Shown here in pieces: positions 1-13,141 of a stretch of DNA of 64,000 nucleotides (position 1 is the stretch's first letter; every line of letters begins with the position of its first letter). The DNA is from Pseudomonas sp. CCI4.2 (GTDB lineage: Bacteria; Pseudomonadota; Gammaproteobacteria; Pseudomonadales; Pseudomonadaceae), in contig NZ_CP133781.1 in NCBI RefSeq assembly GCF_034350045.1, positions 442,001 through 506,000 of the forward strand, read 5' to 3'. The notes beneath the pieces are model-generated. The model did not search any database. It saw only the letters and a list, made by a program, of their open reading frames with translations, and was not told the DNA's origin. Both the position numbers and the translations under genes were made by a program.

Positions 1-1967
1 GCTTCTTCCAACGCACGGGCCAGCTTCAATGGGGTCTGACCACCGTACTGGACGATAACGCCTTTAGGCTTCTCGACGCGGACGATTTCCAGCACGTCTT
101 CCAGGGTGACAGGCTCGAAGTACAGACGGTCCGAGGTGTCGAAGTCAGTGGACACAGTTTCCGGGTTGCAGTTGACCATGATGGTCTCGTACCCGTCTTC
201 GCGCAGTGCCAGTGCCGCGTGGACACAGCAATAATCGAATTCGATGCCTTGACCGATACGGTTAGGACCGCCGCCCAAAATCATGATCTTGTCGCGGGTC
301 GAAGGATTGGCTTCGCACTCTTCCTCGTAGGTCGAGTACAGGTAAGCAGTGTCTGTCGCGAACTCGGCCGCGCAGGTGTCAACGCGCTTGTAGACCGGGA
401 AGATCTCGAGCTTGTGACGATGACGCCGCAGGTTTTTCTCAGTAACACCCAGCAGCGTGGCCAGACGACCGTCAGAGAAACCTTTGCGCTTGAGGCGGAA
501 CATCAGGTCACGATCAATCGTCGCCAGACCCAAGGTTTTGATTTTGGCTTCTTCTTTGATCAAGTCTTCGATCTGCACCAGGAACCAGCGATCGATCATG
601 TTCATGCTGTAGATCTGGTCAACCGTCATACCGGCACGGAAGGCGTCTGCCACATACCAGATGCGCTCGGCGCCCGGCACGGTGAGTTCGCGCTTGAGCA
701 CGGTCATGCTTTCCGGGTTGGTCAGGTCCAGCTTAGGGTCCAGACCGTTGACGCCCACTTCCAGACCGCGCAAGGCTTTCTGCAGGGACTCCTGGAAGGT
801 CCGGCCGATGGCCATGACTTCGCCGACCGACTTCATTTGCGTGGTCAGACGAGCGTCAGCCTTCGGAAACTTCTCGAAGGCAAAGCGTGGCAACTTGGTG
901 ACGACGTAATCAATCGATGGCTCGAACGATGCCGGGGTCTTGCCACCGGTGATTTCGTTCTGCAATTCGTCGAGGGTGTAACCGATGGCTAGCTTGGCTG
1001 CGACCCGAGCAATCGGGAAGCCGGTGGCTTTGGAGGCCAGGGCCGAGGAGCGAGAAACCCGCGGGTTCATCTCGATCACAACCATACGACCAGTGTCAGG
1101 GCAGATGCCGAACTGGACGTTGGAGCCGCCGGTTTCAACGCCGATTTCACGCAGTACCGCCAACGAGGCGTTACGCATGATCTGGTATTCCTTGTCGGTC
1201 AGCGTTTGAGCTGGCGCAACAGTGATGGAGTCGCCGGTGTGGACGCCCATCGGGTCAAAGTTTTCGATGGAGCAGACGATGATGCAGTTGTCCTTTTTGT
1301 CGCGGACCACTTCCATCTCGTACTCTTTCCAGCCAATCAGCGACTCATCGATCAGCAGCTCTTTGGTCGGTGACAGGTCGAGACCGCGTGTACAGATTTC
1401 TTCGAACTCTTCGCGGTTGTACGCGATACCGCCACCGGTGCCGCCCATGGTGAACGATGGGCGGATGATGCAGGGGAAGCCCAGCTTCTCCAGCACAACG
1501 TACGCTTCTTCAAGGGTATGGGCGATGCCGGAACGCGGGCAGTCGAGGCCGATGGACTTCATCGCCTTGTCGAAGCGCGAACGGTCTTCAGCTTTGTCGA
1601 TGGTGTCGGCGTTGGCGCCGATCATCTCAACACCGAACTTCTCCAGAACGCCTTCGCGCTCCAGGTCCAGTGCGCAGTTCAATGCCGTCTGGCCGCCCAT
1701 GGTTGGCAGCAGAGCGTCTGGACGCTCTTTCTCGATGATCTTGGCAACCGTCTGCCACTTGATCGGCTCGATGTAGGTCGCGTCGGCCATCGACGGGTCG
1801 GTCATGATGGTGGCTGGGTTGGAGTTCACCAGAACCACGCGATAACCCTCTTCGCGCAGGGCTTTGCAGGCCTGGGCGCCGGAGTAGTCGAATTCACAGG
1901 CCTGGCCGATCACGATGGGACCGGCGCCGAGAATCAGGATGGTTTTTATATCTGTACGTTTTGGCAT
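1..1967 (-). CDS. carB: Carbamoyl-phosphate synthase large subunit, C-terminal part cut off by window edge
   Basis: This is the ATP-dependent synthetase subunit that makes carbamoyl phosphate from glutamine-derived ammonia, bicarbonate and two ATP, feeding arginine and pyrimidine synthesis in the cytoplasm. About 655 of the usual ~1073 residues are visible. The reading opens with [20 protein letters not shown], the typical start of the first ATP-grasp half, and runs through the oligomerisation region to the beginning of the second half ([16 protein letters not shown]). The start is the ATG at 1967, 135 bp downstream of the carA stop on the same strand, so the two are probably co-transcribed. 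No frameshift is seen. The missing part includes most of the second ATP-grasp domain and the allosteric domain. The identification is certain; only the 3' end is unknown. Confidence 0.97.
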   Translation of the reverse strand, partial: MPKRTDIKTILILGAGPIVIGQACEFDYSGAQACKALREEGYRVVLVNSNPATIMTDPSMADATYIEPIKWQTVAKIIEKERPDALLPTMGGQTALNCALDLEREGVLEKFGVEMIGANADTIDKAEDRSRFDKAMKSIGLDCPRSGIAHTLEEAYVVLEKLGFPCIIRPSFTMGGTGGGIAYNREEFEEICTRGLDLSPTKELLIDESLIGWKEYEMEVVRDKKDNCIIVCSIENFDPMGVHTGDSITVAPAQTLTDKEYQIMRNASLAVLREIGVETGGSNVQFGICPDTGRMVVIEMNPRVSRSSALASKATGFPIARVAAKLAIGYTLDELQNEITGGKTPASFEPSIDYVVTKLPRFAFEKFPKADARLTTQMKSVGEVMAIGRTFQESLQKALRGLEVGVNGLDPKLDLTNPESMTVLKRELTVPGAERIWYVADAFRAGMTVDQIYSMNMIDRWFLVQIEDLIKEEAKIKTLGLATIDRDLMFRLKRKGFSDGRLATLLGVTEKNLRRHRHKLEIFPVYKRVDTCAAEFATDTAYLYSTYEEECEANPSTRDKIMILGGGPNRIGQGIEFDYCCVHAALALREDGYETIMVNCNPETVSTDFDTSDRLYFEPVTLEDVLEIVRVEKPKGVIVQYGGQTPLKLARALEE

Positions 1968-2102
1968 GGGGTTGTCACTCAAATCCTTGGGTCAGTCGGC
2001 AAGCCGTCTTGAACATTTGTCTCAGGGCGTTGGGCGGATCAGCCAGACACTTTCGTCTGGGCTCAGCCCAACCCTCTGCGTGCTAAATCTCAAGTCAGCC
2101 GG

Positions 2103-3239
2103 TTAGCGCCGCTTGGCCATAGCGTCGATAAAGCGATCAAACAGGGGTGCAACGTCGGTAGGTCCCGGGCTCGCTTCAGGGTGACCCTGGAAGCTGAACG
2201 CGGACTTGTCGGTACGCTCGATGCCTTGCAAGGTGCCATCGAACAGCGACTTGTGAGTAACGCGGACGTTGCTCGGCAAGGTGCTTTCGTCGACGGTAAA
2301 ACCGTGGTTCTGGCTGGTGATCATGACGACACCGGTGTCCAAATCCTGGACCGGGTGGTTCGCGCCGTGGTGGCCGTGATCCATTTTCAGGGTCTTGGCG
2401 CCGGAAGCGAGTGCCAGCAACTGGTGACCCAGGCAGATACCGAAGATCGGCGTCTCGGTTTCCAGCAGCTCCTGGATAGCCTTGATCGCGTAATCGCACG
2501 GCTCAGGATCGCCAGGTCCGTTGGACAGGAAGATCCCGTCGGGACTGAGCGCCAACACGTCGCTGGCCGGGGTTTGCGCCGGGACCACCGTGACGCGGCA
2601 ACCACGATCAACCAACATACGTAGAATGTTCAGCTTGATGCCGTAGTCAAACGCCACTACGTGGTAAGGCAGATCAGCGGCAGCGATCTCTGGGTGGCTG
2701 TCAGTCGCCAGATTCCAGACCCCCGAACGCCACTCGTAGCTTTCTTTAACGCTGACCACTTTCGCCAGATCCATGCCTTTCAGGCCTGGGAAGCCGCGTG
2801 CGGCTTCGATCGCAGCCTCTTCGGAAATGTTGTCGCCAGCCATGATGCAGCCGTTTTGTGCGCCTTTCTCACGCAGGATGCGGGTCAGGCGACGGGTGTC
2901 GATACCGGCAATCGCCACCACGTTATTGGATTTCAGGTAGTCATCCAGGGACATCGTGTTGCGCCAGTTGCTCGCTACCAGCGGCAAATCGCGGATAACC
3001 AACCCGGCCGACCAAACGCGGTCAGACTCGGCATCTTCCGGCGTCGTACCGGTGTTGCCGATGTGCGGGTAAGTCAGGGTAACAATCTGTTGGGCATAGG
3101 AAGGATCGGTAAGAATTTCCTGATAACCGGTCATTGCGGTGTTAAACACCACCTCACCAACGGTTTGACCGTCGGCTCCAATGGCTTCGCCGCGAAAAAT
3201 GCTGCCATCAGCAAGGGCGAGTATGGCTGGCTTAGTCAA
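2103..3239 (-). CDS. carA: Carbamoyl-phosphate synthase small subunit (glutaminase), TTG start
   Basis: CarA hydrolyses glutamine and channels ammonia to CarB. The protein is 378 residues, the usual Pseudomonas length. The N-terminal CarA domain begins [20 protein letters not shown], and the C-terminal class I amidotransferase domain carries the nucleophile elbow [10 protein letters not shown] and the catalytic His-Glu in FQGHPEAS. I choose the TTG at 3239 because it gives the family length and sits just after a strong ribosome binding site, GGGAGGT. The longer frame up to 3476 has no family support and runs into the untranslated leader. It lies between dapB and carB on the same strand, the usual Pseudomonas order. 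Confidence 0.95.
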   Translation of the reverse strand: MTKPAILALADGSIFRGEAIGADGQTVGEVVFNTAMTGYQEILTDPSYAQQIVTLTYPHIGNTGTTPEDAESDRVWSAGLVIRDLPLVASNWRNTMSLDDYLKSNNVVAIAGIDTRRLTRILREKGAQNGCIMAGDNISEEAAIEAARGFPGLKGMDLAKVVSVKESYEWRSGVWNLATDSHPEIAAADLPYHVVAFDYGIKLNILRMLVDRGCRVTVVPAQTPASDVLALSPDGIFLSNGPGDPEPCDYAIKAIQELLETETPIFGICLGHQLLALASGAKTLKMDHGHHGANHPVQDLDTGVVMITSQNHGFTVDESTLPSNVRVTHKSLFDGTLQGIERTDKSAFSFQGHPEASPGPTDVAPLFDRFIDAMAKRR

Positions 3240-3512
3240 GAAGACCTCCCGGTAAATAAAGCCTGAAAGGGCGTTCGCAGGTTGTAAAAAAGCGGAATGA
3301 CGTAGACACGTCACCCCGCTTCTTCTCGAATTATCTGCGCTTTTAGTGGACACACTAAAGCTGTAGGTTACAGAAAAGAGGTGTTTTGGTCTACCGCCAA
3401 TGAGTCTGAAAGACAGGGGAATACGACGGAACAGCGCTAGGCGGGTAAAAACGGGGCCAAAACCCATGAAAAACACCGGCCAAACTTTCTGTGAGCCGGC
3501 AGAAATCTTTAT

Positions 3513-3599
3513 GTGGGGGCGAACTTGTTCGCAAATCTAACGAGTCGGTTCAACTGCAACACCGCGCCGCTGCTTTCGCGAACAAGTTCGCTCCCACCA
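3513..3599. repeat. REPIN: inverted pair of REP elements
   Basis: GTGGGGGCGAACTTGTTCGC at the left is mirrored by GCGAACAAGTTCGCTCCCAC at the right, about 45 bp apart. Two inverted REP units like this form a REPIN, common in intergenic DNA of fluorescent pseudomonads. It fills most of the carA-dapB gap. No RAYT transposase is present in the window. Confidence 0.85.
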
Positions 3600-3622
3600 G
3601 ATTTTCGCTGCTTCAAGAATAA

Positions 3623-4447
<825 letters not shown>

Positions 4448-5569
4448 TTACAAATCGCCGAAGAAACGCTTAACACCTTCAAACCAGCCACTGGCTTTAG
4501 GTGAATGCGAACTATCGCCCTCAAGGGTTGCACGGAACTCTTCGAGCAACTCACGCTGACGTCGGCCCAGGTTGACCGGGGTTTCGACTGCAACACGGCA
4601 CATCAAGTCGCCTGCGCCGCCGCCACGTACCGGGGCTACACCTTTGCCTTTCAAGCGGAACTGTTTACCGGTCTGCGTACCTTCCGGGATTTTCAGTTTG
4701 ACCCGACCGTCCAGCGTCGGCACTTCCAACTCACCGCCCAATGCGGCATCGGCGAAGCTGATAGGCACTTCACAGAACAGATGCTTGCCGTCACGCTGGA
4801 AGATCGCGTGTTCGCGCACATTGATTACAACGTACAGATCACCGGTTGGCCCGCCTTGGGTGCCGGCCTCACCTTCACCCGACAGACGAATGCGATCGCC
4901 GGTATCCACGCCAGGCGGCACTTTCACCGACAGTGTTTTGTATTCTTCAACTCGGCCTTCGCCTTTGCACGACTCGCACGGGTCGGAAATGATCTTGCCG
5001 TGCCCGTGGCAACGCGGGCAGGTTTGCTGCACAGAGAAGAAACCCTGCTGCATGCGCACCTGGCCAATACCACCGCACGTCGGGCACGTAATCGGCGCGG
5101 AACCTTTTTTGGCTCCCGAACCGTCGCACGGCTTGCAGTTGACCAAGGTAGGTACGCGAATGCTGACGGTAGTACCGCGCACTGCCTCTTCGAGGTTCAG
5201 CTCGAGGGTGTAGCGCAAGTCGCTGCCACGCTGAGCGCCACCACGCGCGCCGCCACGGCCACCGCCGAAGAAGTCACTGAATACGTCGCCGAAGATATCG
5301 GAGAAGTTTGCACCGCCAGCACCGAAACCGGCACCGCCGCCCGACTCAACACCCGCATGACCATACTGATCGTAAGCCGCGCGCTTGCTGGTATCGGAAA
5401 GCACTTCGTAGGCCTCATTGGCCTCTTTGAACATGTCTTCGGACGCTTTGTCGTCGGGGTTGCGGTCTGGGTGGTGTTTCATCGCGAGACGGCGATAAGC
5501 CTTTTTCAGGTCCGCTTCACTGGAGCCGCGCTCCACACCCAATATCTCGTAATAGTCACGCTTTGCCAT
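4448..5569 (-). CDS. dnaJ: Chaperone DnaJ (Hsp40)
   Basis: DnaJ delivers unfolded proteins to DnaK and stimulates its ATPase. The protein is 373 residues. The J domain (about 1-70) begins [11 protein letters not shown] and has the HPD motif in [11 protein letters not shown] Gly/Phe-rich linker follows. Four CxxCxGxG zinc-binding repeats occupy about 130-210 ([32 protein letters not shown]), followed by the substrate-binding C-terminal domains. The start is the ATG at 5569 with GGAAGA upstream; the frame continues to 5659 without family support. It lies downstream of dnaK on the same strand, separated by a 340-bp gap holding a REP hairpin. Confidence 0.97.
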   Translation of the reverse strand: MAKRDYYEILGVERGSSEADLKKAYRRLAMKHHPDRNPDDKASEDMFKEANEAYEVLSDTSKRAAYDQYGHAGVESGGGAGFGAGGANFSDIFGDVFSDFFGGGRGGARGGAQRGSDLRYTLELNLEEAVRGTTVSIRVPTLVNCKPCDGSGAKKGSAPITCPTCGGIGQVRMQQGFFSVQQTCPRCHGHGKIISDPCESCKGEGRVEEYKTLSVKVPPGVDTGDRIRLSGEGEAGTQGGPTGDLYVVINVREHAIFQRDGKHLFCEVPISFADAALGGELEVPTLDGRVKLKIPEGTQTGKQFRLKGKGVAPVRGGGAGDLMCRVAVETPVNLGRRQRELLEEFRATLEGDSSHSPKASGWFEGVKRFFGDL

Positions 5570-5828
5570 AAGTCTTCCGCACTCTAGAGGACGTCCGGCA
5601 AAACCCTCCTGAGTTTTGCCAAACTCGTTGAGCCCGATACTGACCCGGACCCAACTCACGTCGATTCAACCACCCTGGCTTTTCGCACAACGGCCAGCCG
5701 GCCGGCCGCACGCGTCTACCGAGGGAAAAAGGACAACATAGGTCAGCCACAGGAGCGTCTGACTTTGCCGCATGGCTTTCGGGTCAAACCCGCCAGCCTG
5801 AAAAAATCGTCTATTCCAGACACGCCAA

Positions 5829-5848
5829 CGCGGGAGCAAGCTCCCGCG
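5829..5848. repeat. Single REP-like hairpin between dnaJ and dnaK
   Basis: CGCGGGAGC and GCTCCCGCG form perfect 9-bp arms around a 2-base loop. The core is typical of a Pseudomonas REP unit. There is no T-run, so a simple intrinsic terminator is unlikely, but the hairpin could affect dnaK-dnaJ message levels. Nothing else is recognised in the 340-bp gap. Confidence 0.6.
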
Positions 5849-5909
5849 CGGCGACATCCTACCAGTGACCGCCTGACTGCGGTCAACTGGCTTTCAAGTA
5901 GGCTTGCGC

Positions 5910-7829
<1,920 letters not shown>

Positions 7830-7932
7830 GTTTACTTTCTCCTGAAACTTGGATTTGGTTGCCGCAACTGCGTTTACAAATTGCGGTAGCACTTAAACGC
7901 ATGACTTCTAAATGGGGGCCTGATGGCTGATT

Positions 7933-8496
7933 TCAAGCCTGTTCATCAATCGATGGCCTTACCGGCGCAACAGGCTTACTAACCACGACCATGGCCGGAC
8001 GCAGCAGGCGACCGTTGAGCTGATAACCCTTTTGAAACACCTTGAGCACACTATTAGGTTCGACCTCTGCACTTTCCTGCATGGCCATCGCCTGATGGTG
8101 TTCAGCGTTGAACGGTTCGCCGTGTGGATCAATAGACTCCAACTGATAACGCTTCAGGGTGTCCTGGAACATTTTCAGCGTCATCTCAATACCTTCGCGC
8201 ATCGGACGGATGCTTTCATCGTCCGGGCTGGACAAGTCCAGACCACGCTCCAGGCTATCGATGATCGGTAACAGATCGCCTGCGAATTTTTCCAGGGCGA
8301 ACTTGTGAGCCTTTTCTACATCCTGCTCGGCACGACGGCGGACATTCTGCAGATCCGCAGCAACTCGCAGGGATTGGTCCTGCGCGGCAGCCAGCTGCTC
8401 TTCAAGCCCTTGCACACGCGCCAACATGTCATCACCCGAAACCGCTTCAGCGGTCTGATCTTGAGTCTGCGTATCCAGATTCTGTTCGTCAGCCAT
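7933..8496 (-). CDS. grpE: Nucleotide exchange factor GrpE
   Basis: GrpE releases ADP from DnaK. The protein is 187 residues: an acidic disordered N-terminus, a long coiled coil (about 25-110) with the family stretch [16 protein letters not shown], and a beta-rich C-terminal head with the conserved pattern [20 protein letters not shown]. The start ATG at 8496 is preceded by AAAGGAGA. It is the first gene of the grpE-dnaK-dnaJ set and has a clear sigma-32 promoter upstream. Confidence 0.96.
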   Translation of the reverse strand: MADEQNLDTQTQDQTAEAVSGDDMLARVQGLEEQLAAAQDQSLRVAADLQNVRRRAEQDVEKAHKFALEKFAGDLLPIIDSLERGLDLSSPDDESIRPMREGIEMTLKMFQDTLKRYQLESIDPHGEPFNAEHHQAMAMQESAEVEPNSVLKVFQKGYQLNGRLLRPAMVVVSKPVAPVRPSIDEQA

Positions 8497-8548
8497 AGAT
8501 TTCTCCTTTCAATTACATCCGTGAGCTCAACTCACGCTTCTGTCCCGC

Positions 8549-8577
8549 TATATGGGGTCTTAATTTTCAGCTTCAAG
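8549..8577 (-). promoter_or_regulatory. Sigma-32 heat-shock promoter of grpE-dnaK-dnaJ
   Basis: On the minus strand, CTTGAAG (8577-8571), a 13-bp spacer and CCCCATATA (8557-8549) match the RpoH consensus CTTGAA-N13/14-CCCCAT. It lies about 50 bp upstream of the grpE start. Confidence 0.85.
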
Positions 8578-8707
8578 GGCATTGAAGCGTGCAACCACGC
8601 TGAGTTTCGTCAGCGCCTGACTGCACAAAATCGCTCAACGGACTTAAAACCGCGTTAAATCATCCAAATCGAGCTAACGGTGGGCATTGTCAGCCAGAAA
8701 CAAAACA

Positions 8708-8723
8708 CTGTATAAATAACCAG
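8708..8723 (+). promoter_or_regulatory. LexA (SOS) box upstream of recN
   Basis: CTGTATAAATAACCAG has the CTG-N10-CAG layout with an AT-rich core expected of a LexA operator. It lies 24 bp before the recN start codon, where it would cover the promoter. recN is a known SOS gene. Confidence 0.85.
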
Positions 8724-8747
8724 ACAAATTGCTTGGGAGCCGCCTCT

Positions 8748-10421
8748 ATGCTGGTGCACCTGTCCGTTCATAACTATGCCATCGTCGAACATCTCGATCT
8801 CGAGCTGGACCGAGGCATGAGTGTCATTACTGGCGAAACCGGCGCCGGCAAATCGATCATGCTCGATGCGCTAGGCCTGACGCTGGGCGACCGCGCCGAC
8901 AGTGGCGTGGTCCGCCCCGGCGCTGACAAAGCCGATATTCTTGCCACGTTCGACCTGACCGACATTCCCGAAGCGCGCGCCTGGCTTCAAGAGCGTGACC
9001 TGGACAACGAGGGTCCGTGCATCCTGCGCCGGGTGATTACCGCCGAAGGTCGCTCGCGCGCCTATATCAATGGAACGCCCTGCCCCCAAGGTGATTTGAA
9101 GGCGCTCGGCGAATTTCTGATCGACATTCATAGCCAGCATGAACATCAATCACTGCTTAAACCTGACACCCACCGCCGTTTACTCGACGAATACGCGGGT
9201 GCCAACGACCTTGCCCGGCAGGTCCAGCTGGCCGCGCAACGCTGGCGTCAGGCGCGACAAGAGCTGGAACGACTGTCCAACTCTGGCGACGAACAACGCT
9301 CGCGTCATCAACTGCTCAGCTACCAGCTTGAAGAGCTGGAAAGCCTGGGTCTTGGTGAAAACGAACTGGAGCAGTTAGAGCAAGAACACAAAACCCTCAC
9401 CAACGCCGAAAGCCTGCTGAGCATTTGCCGACAGGTCGTTGAGCAATGCAGTGAAAACGACTCAGGCAATGTCTTGACTGCGCTGACTGCCAGCCTGAAC
9501 CGCTTGAGCGCTGTCACCAGCTCGCCGACCGCCATGAGTGAAGCCGCGAGCATGCTGTCCAGTGCGCAGATTCAGGTTGAAGAAGCCGTGGGCGAACTGA
9601 ATCGCTTTCTGGACCATTTTGATGCCGATCCGGCGCGCCTTCAGCAGTTGGAAGAGCGCCTGGATATCATTTACACCCTGGCACGCAAACACCGCATTCA
9701 ACCCACGGATGTTGCCGCGCTCCAGCAACGGCTACTGGACGAGATTGATTCGCTCAACGCAAGCGATGAATCCATTGAACGTCTCGAAAATGAATTGGCG
9801 TCCTATGCCCGTCATTATCAGGACAAGGCGCGGGAACTGAGTGACCTGCGTCAACTCTCGGCACCAAACCTTGCGTCGGCCGTCGAGCAGGAAATTCAAC
9901 GGCTCGGGATGCCCGGCGGACGGTTCAGCATCGAACTACGACCCAACACCGGCAAAGAGTTGCTGCCCAATGGCCTGGAACAGGTCGAGCTATTGGTCAG
10001 CGCCAACCCAGGTCAGCCGCTCAAAGCATTGGCCAAGGTGGCCTCGGGTGGCGAGCTGTCCCGTATCAGCCTGGCAATTCAGGTGATTACCGCGCAAACC
10101 TCGCGGGTGCCGACGCTGGTATTCGACGAAGTCGATGTCGGGATTGGTGGACCCACCGCAGAAATCGTTGGCCAGCTCTTACGACGCTTGGGCGACCGCG
10201 GACAAGTGATGACTGTCACCCACTTGCCGCAAGTGGCTGCGCAGGGCCACCAACATCTGTTCGTGCATAAAGTGCGCGACAGCGAAGTGACACGCACCGC
10301 GGTGTCAAAGCTGAGCAAGAATGAACGCATCGAAGAAGTGGCACGCATGCTCGGCGGCATCGACCTGACCAAGGAATCCCTTGCCCACGCGAAAAAGATG
10401 GTTATCACCGCTAAGGTTTGA
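8748..10421 (+). CDS. recN: DNA repair protein RecN
   Basis: RecN is an SMC-like ATPase that acts at double-strand breaks. The protein is 557 residues. Walker A is at about 30-37 (GETGAGKS). A long coiled-coil middle follows. The ABC signature and Walker B are in the C-terminal half (KVASGGELSRIS; TLVFDEVDVGIGG). The start ATG at 8748 gives MLVHLSVHNYAIVEHLDLEL, the family beginning; an in-frame GTG 15 bp upstream is less likely. It is divergent from grpE and convergent with fur, and a LexA box indicates SOS control. Confidence 0.97.
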   Translation: MLVHLSVHNYAIVEHLDLELDRGMSVITGETGAGKSIMLDALGLTLGDRADSGVVRPGADKADILATFDLTDIPEARAWLQERDLDNEGPCILRRVITAEGRSRAYINGTPCPQGDLKALGEFLIDIHSQHEHQSLLKPDTHRRLLDEYAGANDLARQVQLAAQRWRQARQELERLSNSGDEQRSRHQLLSYQLEELESLGLGENELEQLEQEHKTLTNAESLLSICRQVVEQCSENDSGNVLTALTASLNRLSAVTSSPTAMSEAASMLSSAQIQVEEAVGELNRFLDHFDADPARLQQLEERLDIIYTLARKHRIQPTDVAALQQRLLDEIDSLNASDESIERLENELASYARHYQDKARELSDLRQLSAPNLASAVEQEIQRLGMPGGRFSIELRPNTGKELLPNGLEQVELLVSANPGQPLKALAKVASGGELSRISLAIQVITAQTSRVPTLVFDEVDVGIGGPTAEIVGQLLRRLGDRGQVMTVTHLPQVAAQGHQHLFVHKVRDSEVTRTAVSKLSKNERIEEVARMLGGIDLTKESLAHAKKMVITAKV

Positions 10422-10450
10422 ACGCCAAAAAGCCGAACACCAGACAGCAC

Positions 10451-10474
10451 AAAGGCGACCCTGGGGTCGCCTTT
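10451..10474. terminator. Bidirectional terminator between recN and fur
   Basis: AAAGGCGACC and GGTCGCCTTT form 10-bp arms around a 4-base loop (CTGG). The genes converge, and the A-run and T-run at either end suit termination in both directions. Confidence 0.75.
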
Positions 10475-10492
10475 GTCGTAGCTGCCGGAAGG

Positions 10493-10900
10493 TTAAACCT
10501 TCTTCTTGCGCACGTAGAGCACCAAGTTGTGGTCCACCAACTCGTACCCATGCTTTTCGACAATCCCTTTCTGGAGCTTTTCGATTTCTTCTTCGAAGAA
10601 TTCGATCACTTCACCGGATTCCACGTTGACCATGTGGTCGTGGTGGCCGCCGTCAGCCAGTTCGAATACAGCATGACCGCCGTCGAAATTGTGGCGAACC
10701 ACCAATCCAGCAGCTTCGAACTGAGTCAGTACACGGTAAACCGTGGCCAGGCCAACATCTTCGTTGGCTTCCATAAGCGCCTTGTAAACGTCCTCGGCAC
10801 TCATGTGACGTTGCTCGGCGGAATCGAGCATCTGTAGAATTTTGACCCGTGGCAGGGTCACTTTAAGTCCGGCTTTGCGTAGTTCGCTATTTTCAACCAT
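10493..10900 (-). CDS. fur: Ferric uptake regulator Fur
   Basis: Fur is the Fe(II)-dependent repressor of iron-acquisition genes. The protein is 135 residues from the ATG at 10900. The N-terminal winged helix begins [17 protein letters not shown] and includes the DNA-recognition helix in [16 protein letters not shown]. The metal and dimerisation domain has the His-rich motif [12 protein letters not shown]. The C-terminus ends in basic RKKKV. The CxxC zinc motif of some Fur proteins is absent, as is usual in Pseudomonas. The frame extends to 10996, but that would run into the divergent bamE promoter region. Confidence 0.97.
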   Translation of the reverse strand: MVENSELRKAGLKVTLPRVKILQMLDSAEQRHMSAEDVYKALMEANEDVGLATVYRVLTQFEAAGLVVRHNFDGGHAVFELADGGHHDHMVNVESGEVIEFFEEEIEKLQKGIVEKHGYELVDHNLVLYVRKKKV

Positions 10901-10998
10901 GGTCAGCTTTCTCGCGGATGCTGCTTCGCAGCTTCTCTTATTGCGGGTATGATCGGGGTTTTGTTTCCCCCAGCCAAGATAGTGGAAGTCGCCCACCG

Positions 10999-11520
10999 AT
11001 GCAAAACACCAAGCTCCTGCTAGCCAGTTTCACCTTCGTGGGACTGATCGCACTCGCCGGTTGTTCAATCCCCGGGGTTTACAAAATCGACATCCAGCAA
11101 GGCAATGTCGTCACGCAGGACATGATAGACCAGTTACGCCCGGGAATGACCCGTCGGCAAGTACGGTTTATTATGGGCAATCCCTTGCTGACTGACACCT
11201 TCCATACGGATCGTTGGGATTATCTTTATAGCCTGCAGCCTGGGGGTGGTGAACGCCAACAGGAGCGCATGACGCTTATTTTTAATGCCAATGACCAACT
11301 GGCCAGTCTTTCCGGTGATTTCAAGCCGGGCGTAAGCCGTGACGAAGCCATTCTTGGCAAGCACAGCGACACGACTGTAGAGCCAGGCAAGGGTGAAACA
11401 CCTAAAGCCGACGAGCCGCCAAAACCGGGCTCGTTGCTTGAACAGATCCAAAATGATGTGGATAAAGTCGAGTCCGTACCGGTGCCGACCCAGGTACCGC
11501 TGCAAACGTCGCCACAGTGA
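10999..11520 (+). CDS. bamE: Outer membrane assembly lipoprotein BamE (OmlA)
   Basis: BamE is a lipoprotein of the BAM complex that inserts beta-barrel proteins into the outer membrane. The protein is 173 residues from the ATG at 10999. A lipoprotein signal peptide ends in the lipobox LAGC (Cys about residue 21). The SmpA/OmlA domain follows, with the signature [17 protein letters not shown] and a DRWDYLY motif. The C-terminal tail is Pro- and Gln-rich, longer than in E. coli but usual for Pseudomonas. It is divergent from fur, a conserved pairing in the genus. Confidence 0.95.
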   Translation: MQNTKLLLASFTFVGLIALAGCSIPGVYKIDIQQGNVVTQDMIDQLRPGMTRRQVRFIMGNPLLTDTFHTDRWDYLYSLQPGGGERQQERMTLIFNANDQLASLSGDFKPGVSRDEAILGKHSDTTVEPGKGETPKADEPPKPGSLLEQIQNDVDKVESVPVPTQVPLQTSPQ

Positions 11521-11538
11521 CGTTGCCGCAACACCCAT

Positions 11539-11566
11539 AAAAAAGCCCGGTTCGCCGGGCTTTTTT
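11539..11566. terminator. Bidirectional terminator between bamE and rnfH
   Basis: AAAAAAGCCCGG, a TTCG loop and CCGGGCTTTTTT form a strong GC hairpin with an A-run on one side and a T-run on the other. It serves both converging genes. Confidence 0.92.
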
Positions 11567-11598
11567 ACGTCTGCCGATAATCGGTAAATCCAGGCGAC

Positions 11599-11919
11599 CT
11601 ACGGTGTATCGCCCTTACTCTTGGCCAACGCCGCTTTGGCAGCGCGCAACCGACGTATTTCTTTCGGGTCAGCCAGCAGCGGTCGGTAGATCTCGATTCG
11701 ATCACCGGCCTGCAGTACGTGGGTATCCGCGCCGCTCAATACTTTGCCAAATATTCCTACCGGACAGTGCATCAGGTCCAGCTCGGGAAAGTGTTTACCA
11801 ATGCCGGACGCGAACAACCCACTGCGCACCGTGGTTCCGGCGGGCAGGTCAAGACTTAGCAGCATTTGCCGATCGATAGCGGCATAGACCACCTCGATTG
11901 TGATCATTGCCTCAGCCAT
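11599..11919 (-). CDS. rnfH: RnfH family ubiquitin-like protein
   Basis: This is a small beta-grasp protein (UPF0125/RnfH) of 106 residues. The recognisable parts are ITIEVVYA near the start and GDRIEIYRPLLADPKEIRR near the end. Its function is not firmly known; it is conserved beside ratA and smpB in gammaproteobacteria. The start ATG at 11919 overlaps the end of ratA by 8 bp, so the two are translationally coupled; a second ATG four codons in is possible. No catalytic residues are expected. Confidence 0.9.
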   Translation of the reverse strand: MAEAMITIEVVYAAIDRQMLLSLDLPAGTTVRSGLFASGIGKHFPELDLMHCPVGIFGKVLSGADTHVLQAGDRIEIYRPLLADPKEIRRLRAAKAALAKSKGDTP

Positions 11920-12346
11920 GCAGTTGTTTTGCCCGCTGACAAAACGCGTCGACCAAGGTGTTGGCCGCTTGATTGAACAAAGGTCCCAAGGTCGCCCGGA
12001 TGATCGGCCCCGCGTAATCGAACGACAGATCGAGACTAATCTTGCAGGCCTTCTCACCCAACTGCTTGAACGTCCAGACGCCATGCAACTGACTGAAAGG
12101 CCCCTCTTCCAGATTCATCTCAATCGATTGCCCCGCCACCAGCGTGTTGCGCGTCACAAAATGCTGGCTCAGCCCCCCTTTGGCGATTTCTACCCGGGCG
12201 CGCATGTGCACATCGCTGACGTCCAGTACCACGCCCGAAGAACACCACGGCAGAAATTCCGAGTAGTGAGCGACATCGTTTACCAAGTCATAAAGCGCCT
12301 GAGCCGGGTAAGGCAGCAGGGCTGAACGTTGAATATGGGTAGTCAT
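11912..12346 (-). CDS. ratA: RatA / COQ10-type START-domain protein
   Basis: The 144-residue protein has the polyketide-cyclase (SRPBCC/START) fold. The family opening is visible (YPAQALYDLVNDVAHYSEFL), as is the late motif FDYAGPIIRATLGPLFNQ. E. coli RatA has been described as a ribosome-associating toxin; the wider family also includes COQ10-like lipid-binding proteins, so the role here is not settled. It overlaps rnfH downstream and is divergent from smpB, the conserved layout. Confidence 0.92.
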   Translation of the reverse strand: MTTHIQRSALLPYPAQALYDLVNDVAHYSEFLPWCSSGVVLDVSDVHMRARVEIAKGGLSQHFVTRNTLVAGQSIEMNLEEGPFSQLHGVWTFKQLGEKACKISLDLSFDYAGPIIRATLGPLFNQAANTLVDAFCQRAKQLHG

Positions 12347-12538
12347 GTCAGCGTCACTTCCAAATAAATTGCGTCTGCATCATTCACGAAAATTTGGCCT
12401 GATGCCAACGTGCAATGCTCAAACCACTGGAGCAATGGATGAATATCGAGCGCACATTGTCCGGGATTCAATCAAGGTGCTCAAGCACGCAGGTTCACCG
12501 TAGCCGACAGCGCACTGACTCCCTATACTGCGTCCCCT

Positions 12539-13021
12539 ATGGCTAAGCTCAAGAAACACCCCACAGGGACCATCGCGCAAAATAAAAAAGCGCGTCACGA
12601 TTACTTCATCGAACACAAGTTCGAGGCCGGTCTGGTCCTGGCTGGCTGGGAAGTAAAAAGTCTGCGTGCCAGCAAGGTGCAGTTGGTCGACAGTTATGTG
12701 CTGCTCAAGGACGGTGAGGCTTGGCTGATGGGTAGCCATATCTCGCCGTTGACGACCGCTAGTACACACGTCATCGCTGACCCGACACGTACCCGAAAAC
12801 TATTGCTCAACCACCGAGAGCTCGAAAAGCTCAACACGGCGGTCCAGCAAAAAGGCTATTCCTGCGTAGCCCTTTCCATTTACTGGAAAGCGCATTTGAT
12901 CAAGTGCGAAATCGCGCTGGGCAAAGGCAAGAAGGAATACGACAAGCGCCATACCGAGCGTGAGCGCGACTCTGACCGCGAGCTGCAACGTGCGGTTCGG
13001 AGCAAGGGTAAGGACGACTGA
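12539..13021 (+). CDS. smpB: SsrA-binding protein SmpB
   Basis: SmpB binds tmRNA and carries it into stalled ribosomes for trans-translation. The protein is 160 residues: an OB-fold core with [20 protein letters not shown], then a basic C-terminal tail ([20 protein letters not shown]) that enters the mRNA channel. Its RNA partner ssrA is in the same window, about 9.5 kb downstream. No strong ribosome binding site is seen before the ATG. It is divergent from ratA. Confidence 0.97.
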   Translation: MAKLKKHPTGTIAQNKKARHDYFIEHKFEAGLVLAGWEVKSLRASKVQLVDSYVLLKDGEAWLMGSHISPLTTASTHVIADPTRTRKLLLNHRELEKLNTAVQQKGYSCVALSIYWKAHLIKCEIALGKGKKEYDKRHTERERDSDRELQRAVRSKGKDD

Positions 13022-13047
13022 GTTCGACGCAGAACCGTGTTGCACCC

Positions 13048-13112
13048 TTCGCGAATGCATTCGCTCCCGCAGTAGATTTGCGTCTTTGTGTGGGAGCGAA
13101 TTCATTCGCGAA
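13048..13112. repeat. REPIN downstream of smpB
   Basis: TTCGCGAATGCATTCGCTCCC at the left is mirrored by GGGAGCGAATTCATTCGCGAA at the right. It belongs to the same repeat family as 3513-3599 and sits between convergent smpB and lldR. Confidence 0.8.
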
Positions 13113-13141
13113 AGCGTCAGCTCAGACAACCCTGATTTTCC

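Noticed and set aside
4505..5587. A 360-codon plus-strand frame opposite dnaJ
   Set aside because: It is antisense to a certain gene in GC-rich DNA, with low-complexity composition and no recognisable motif.
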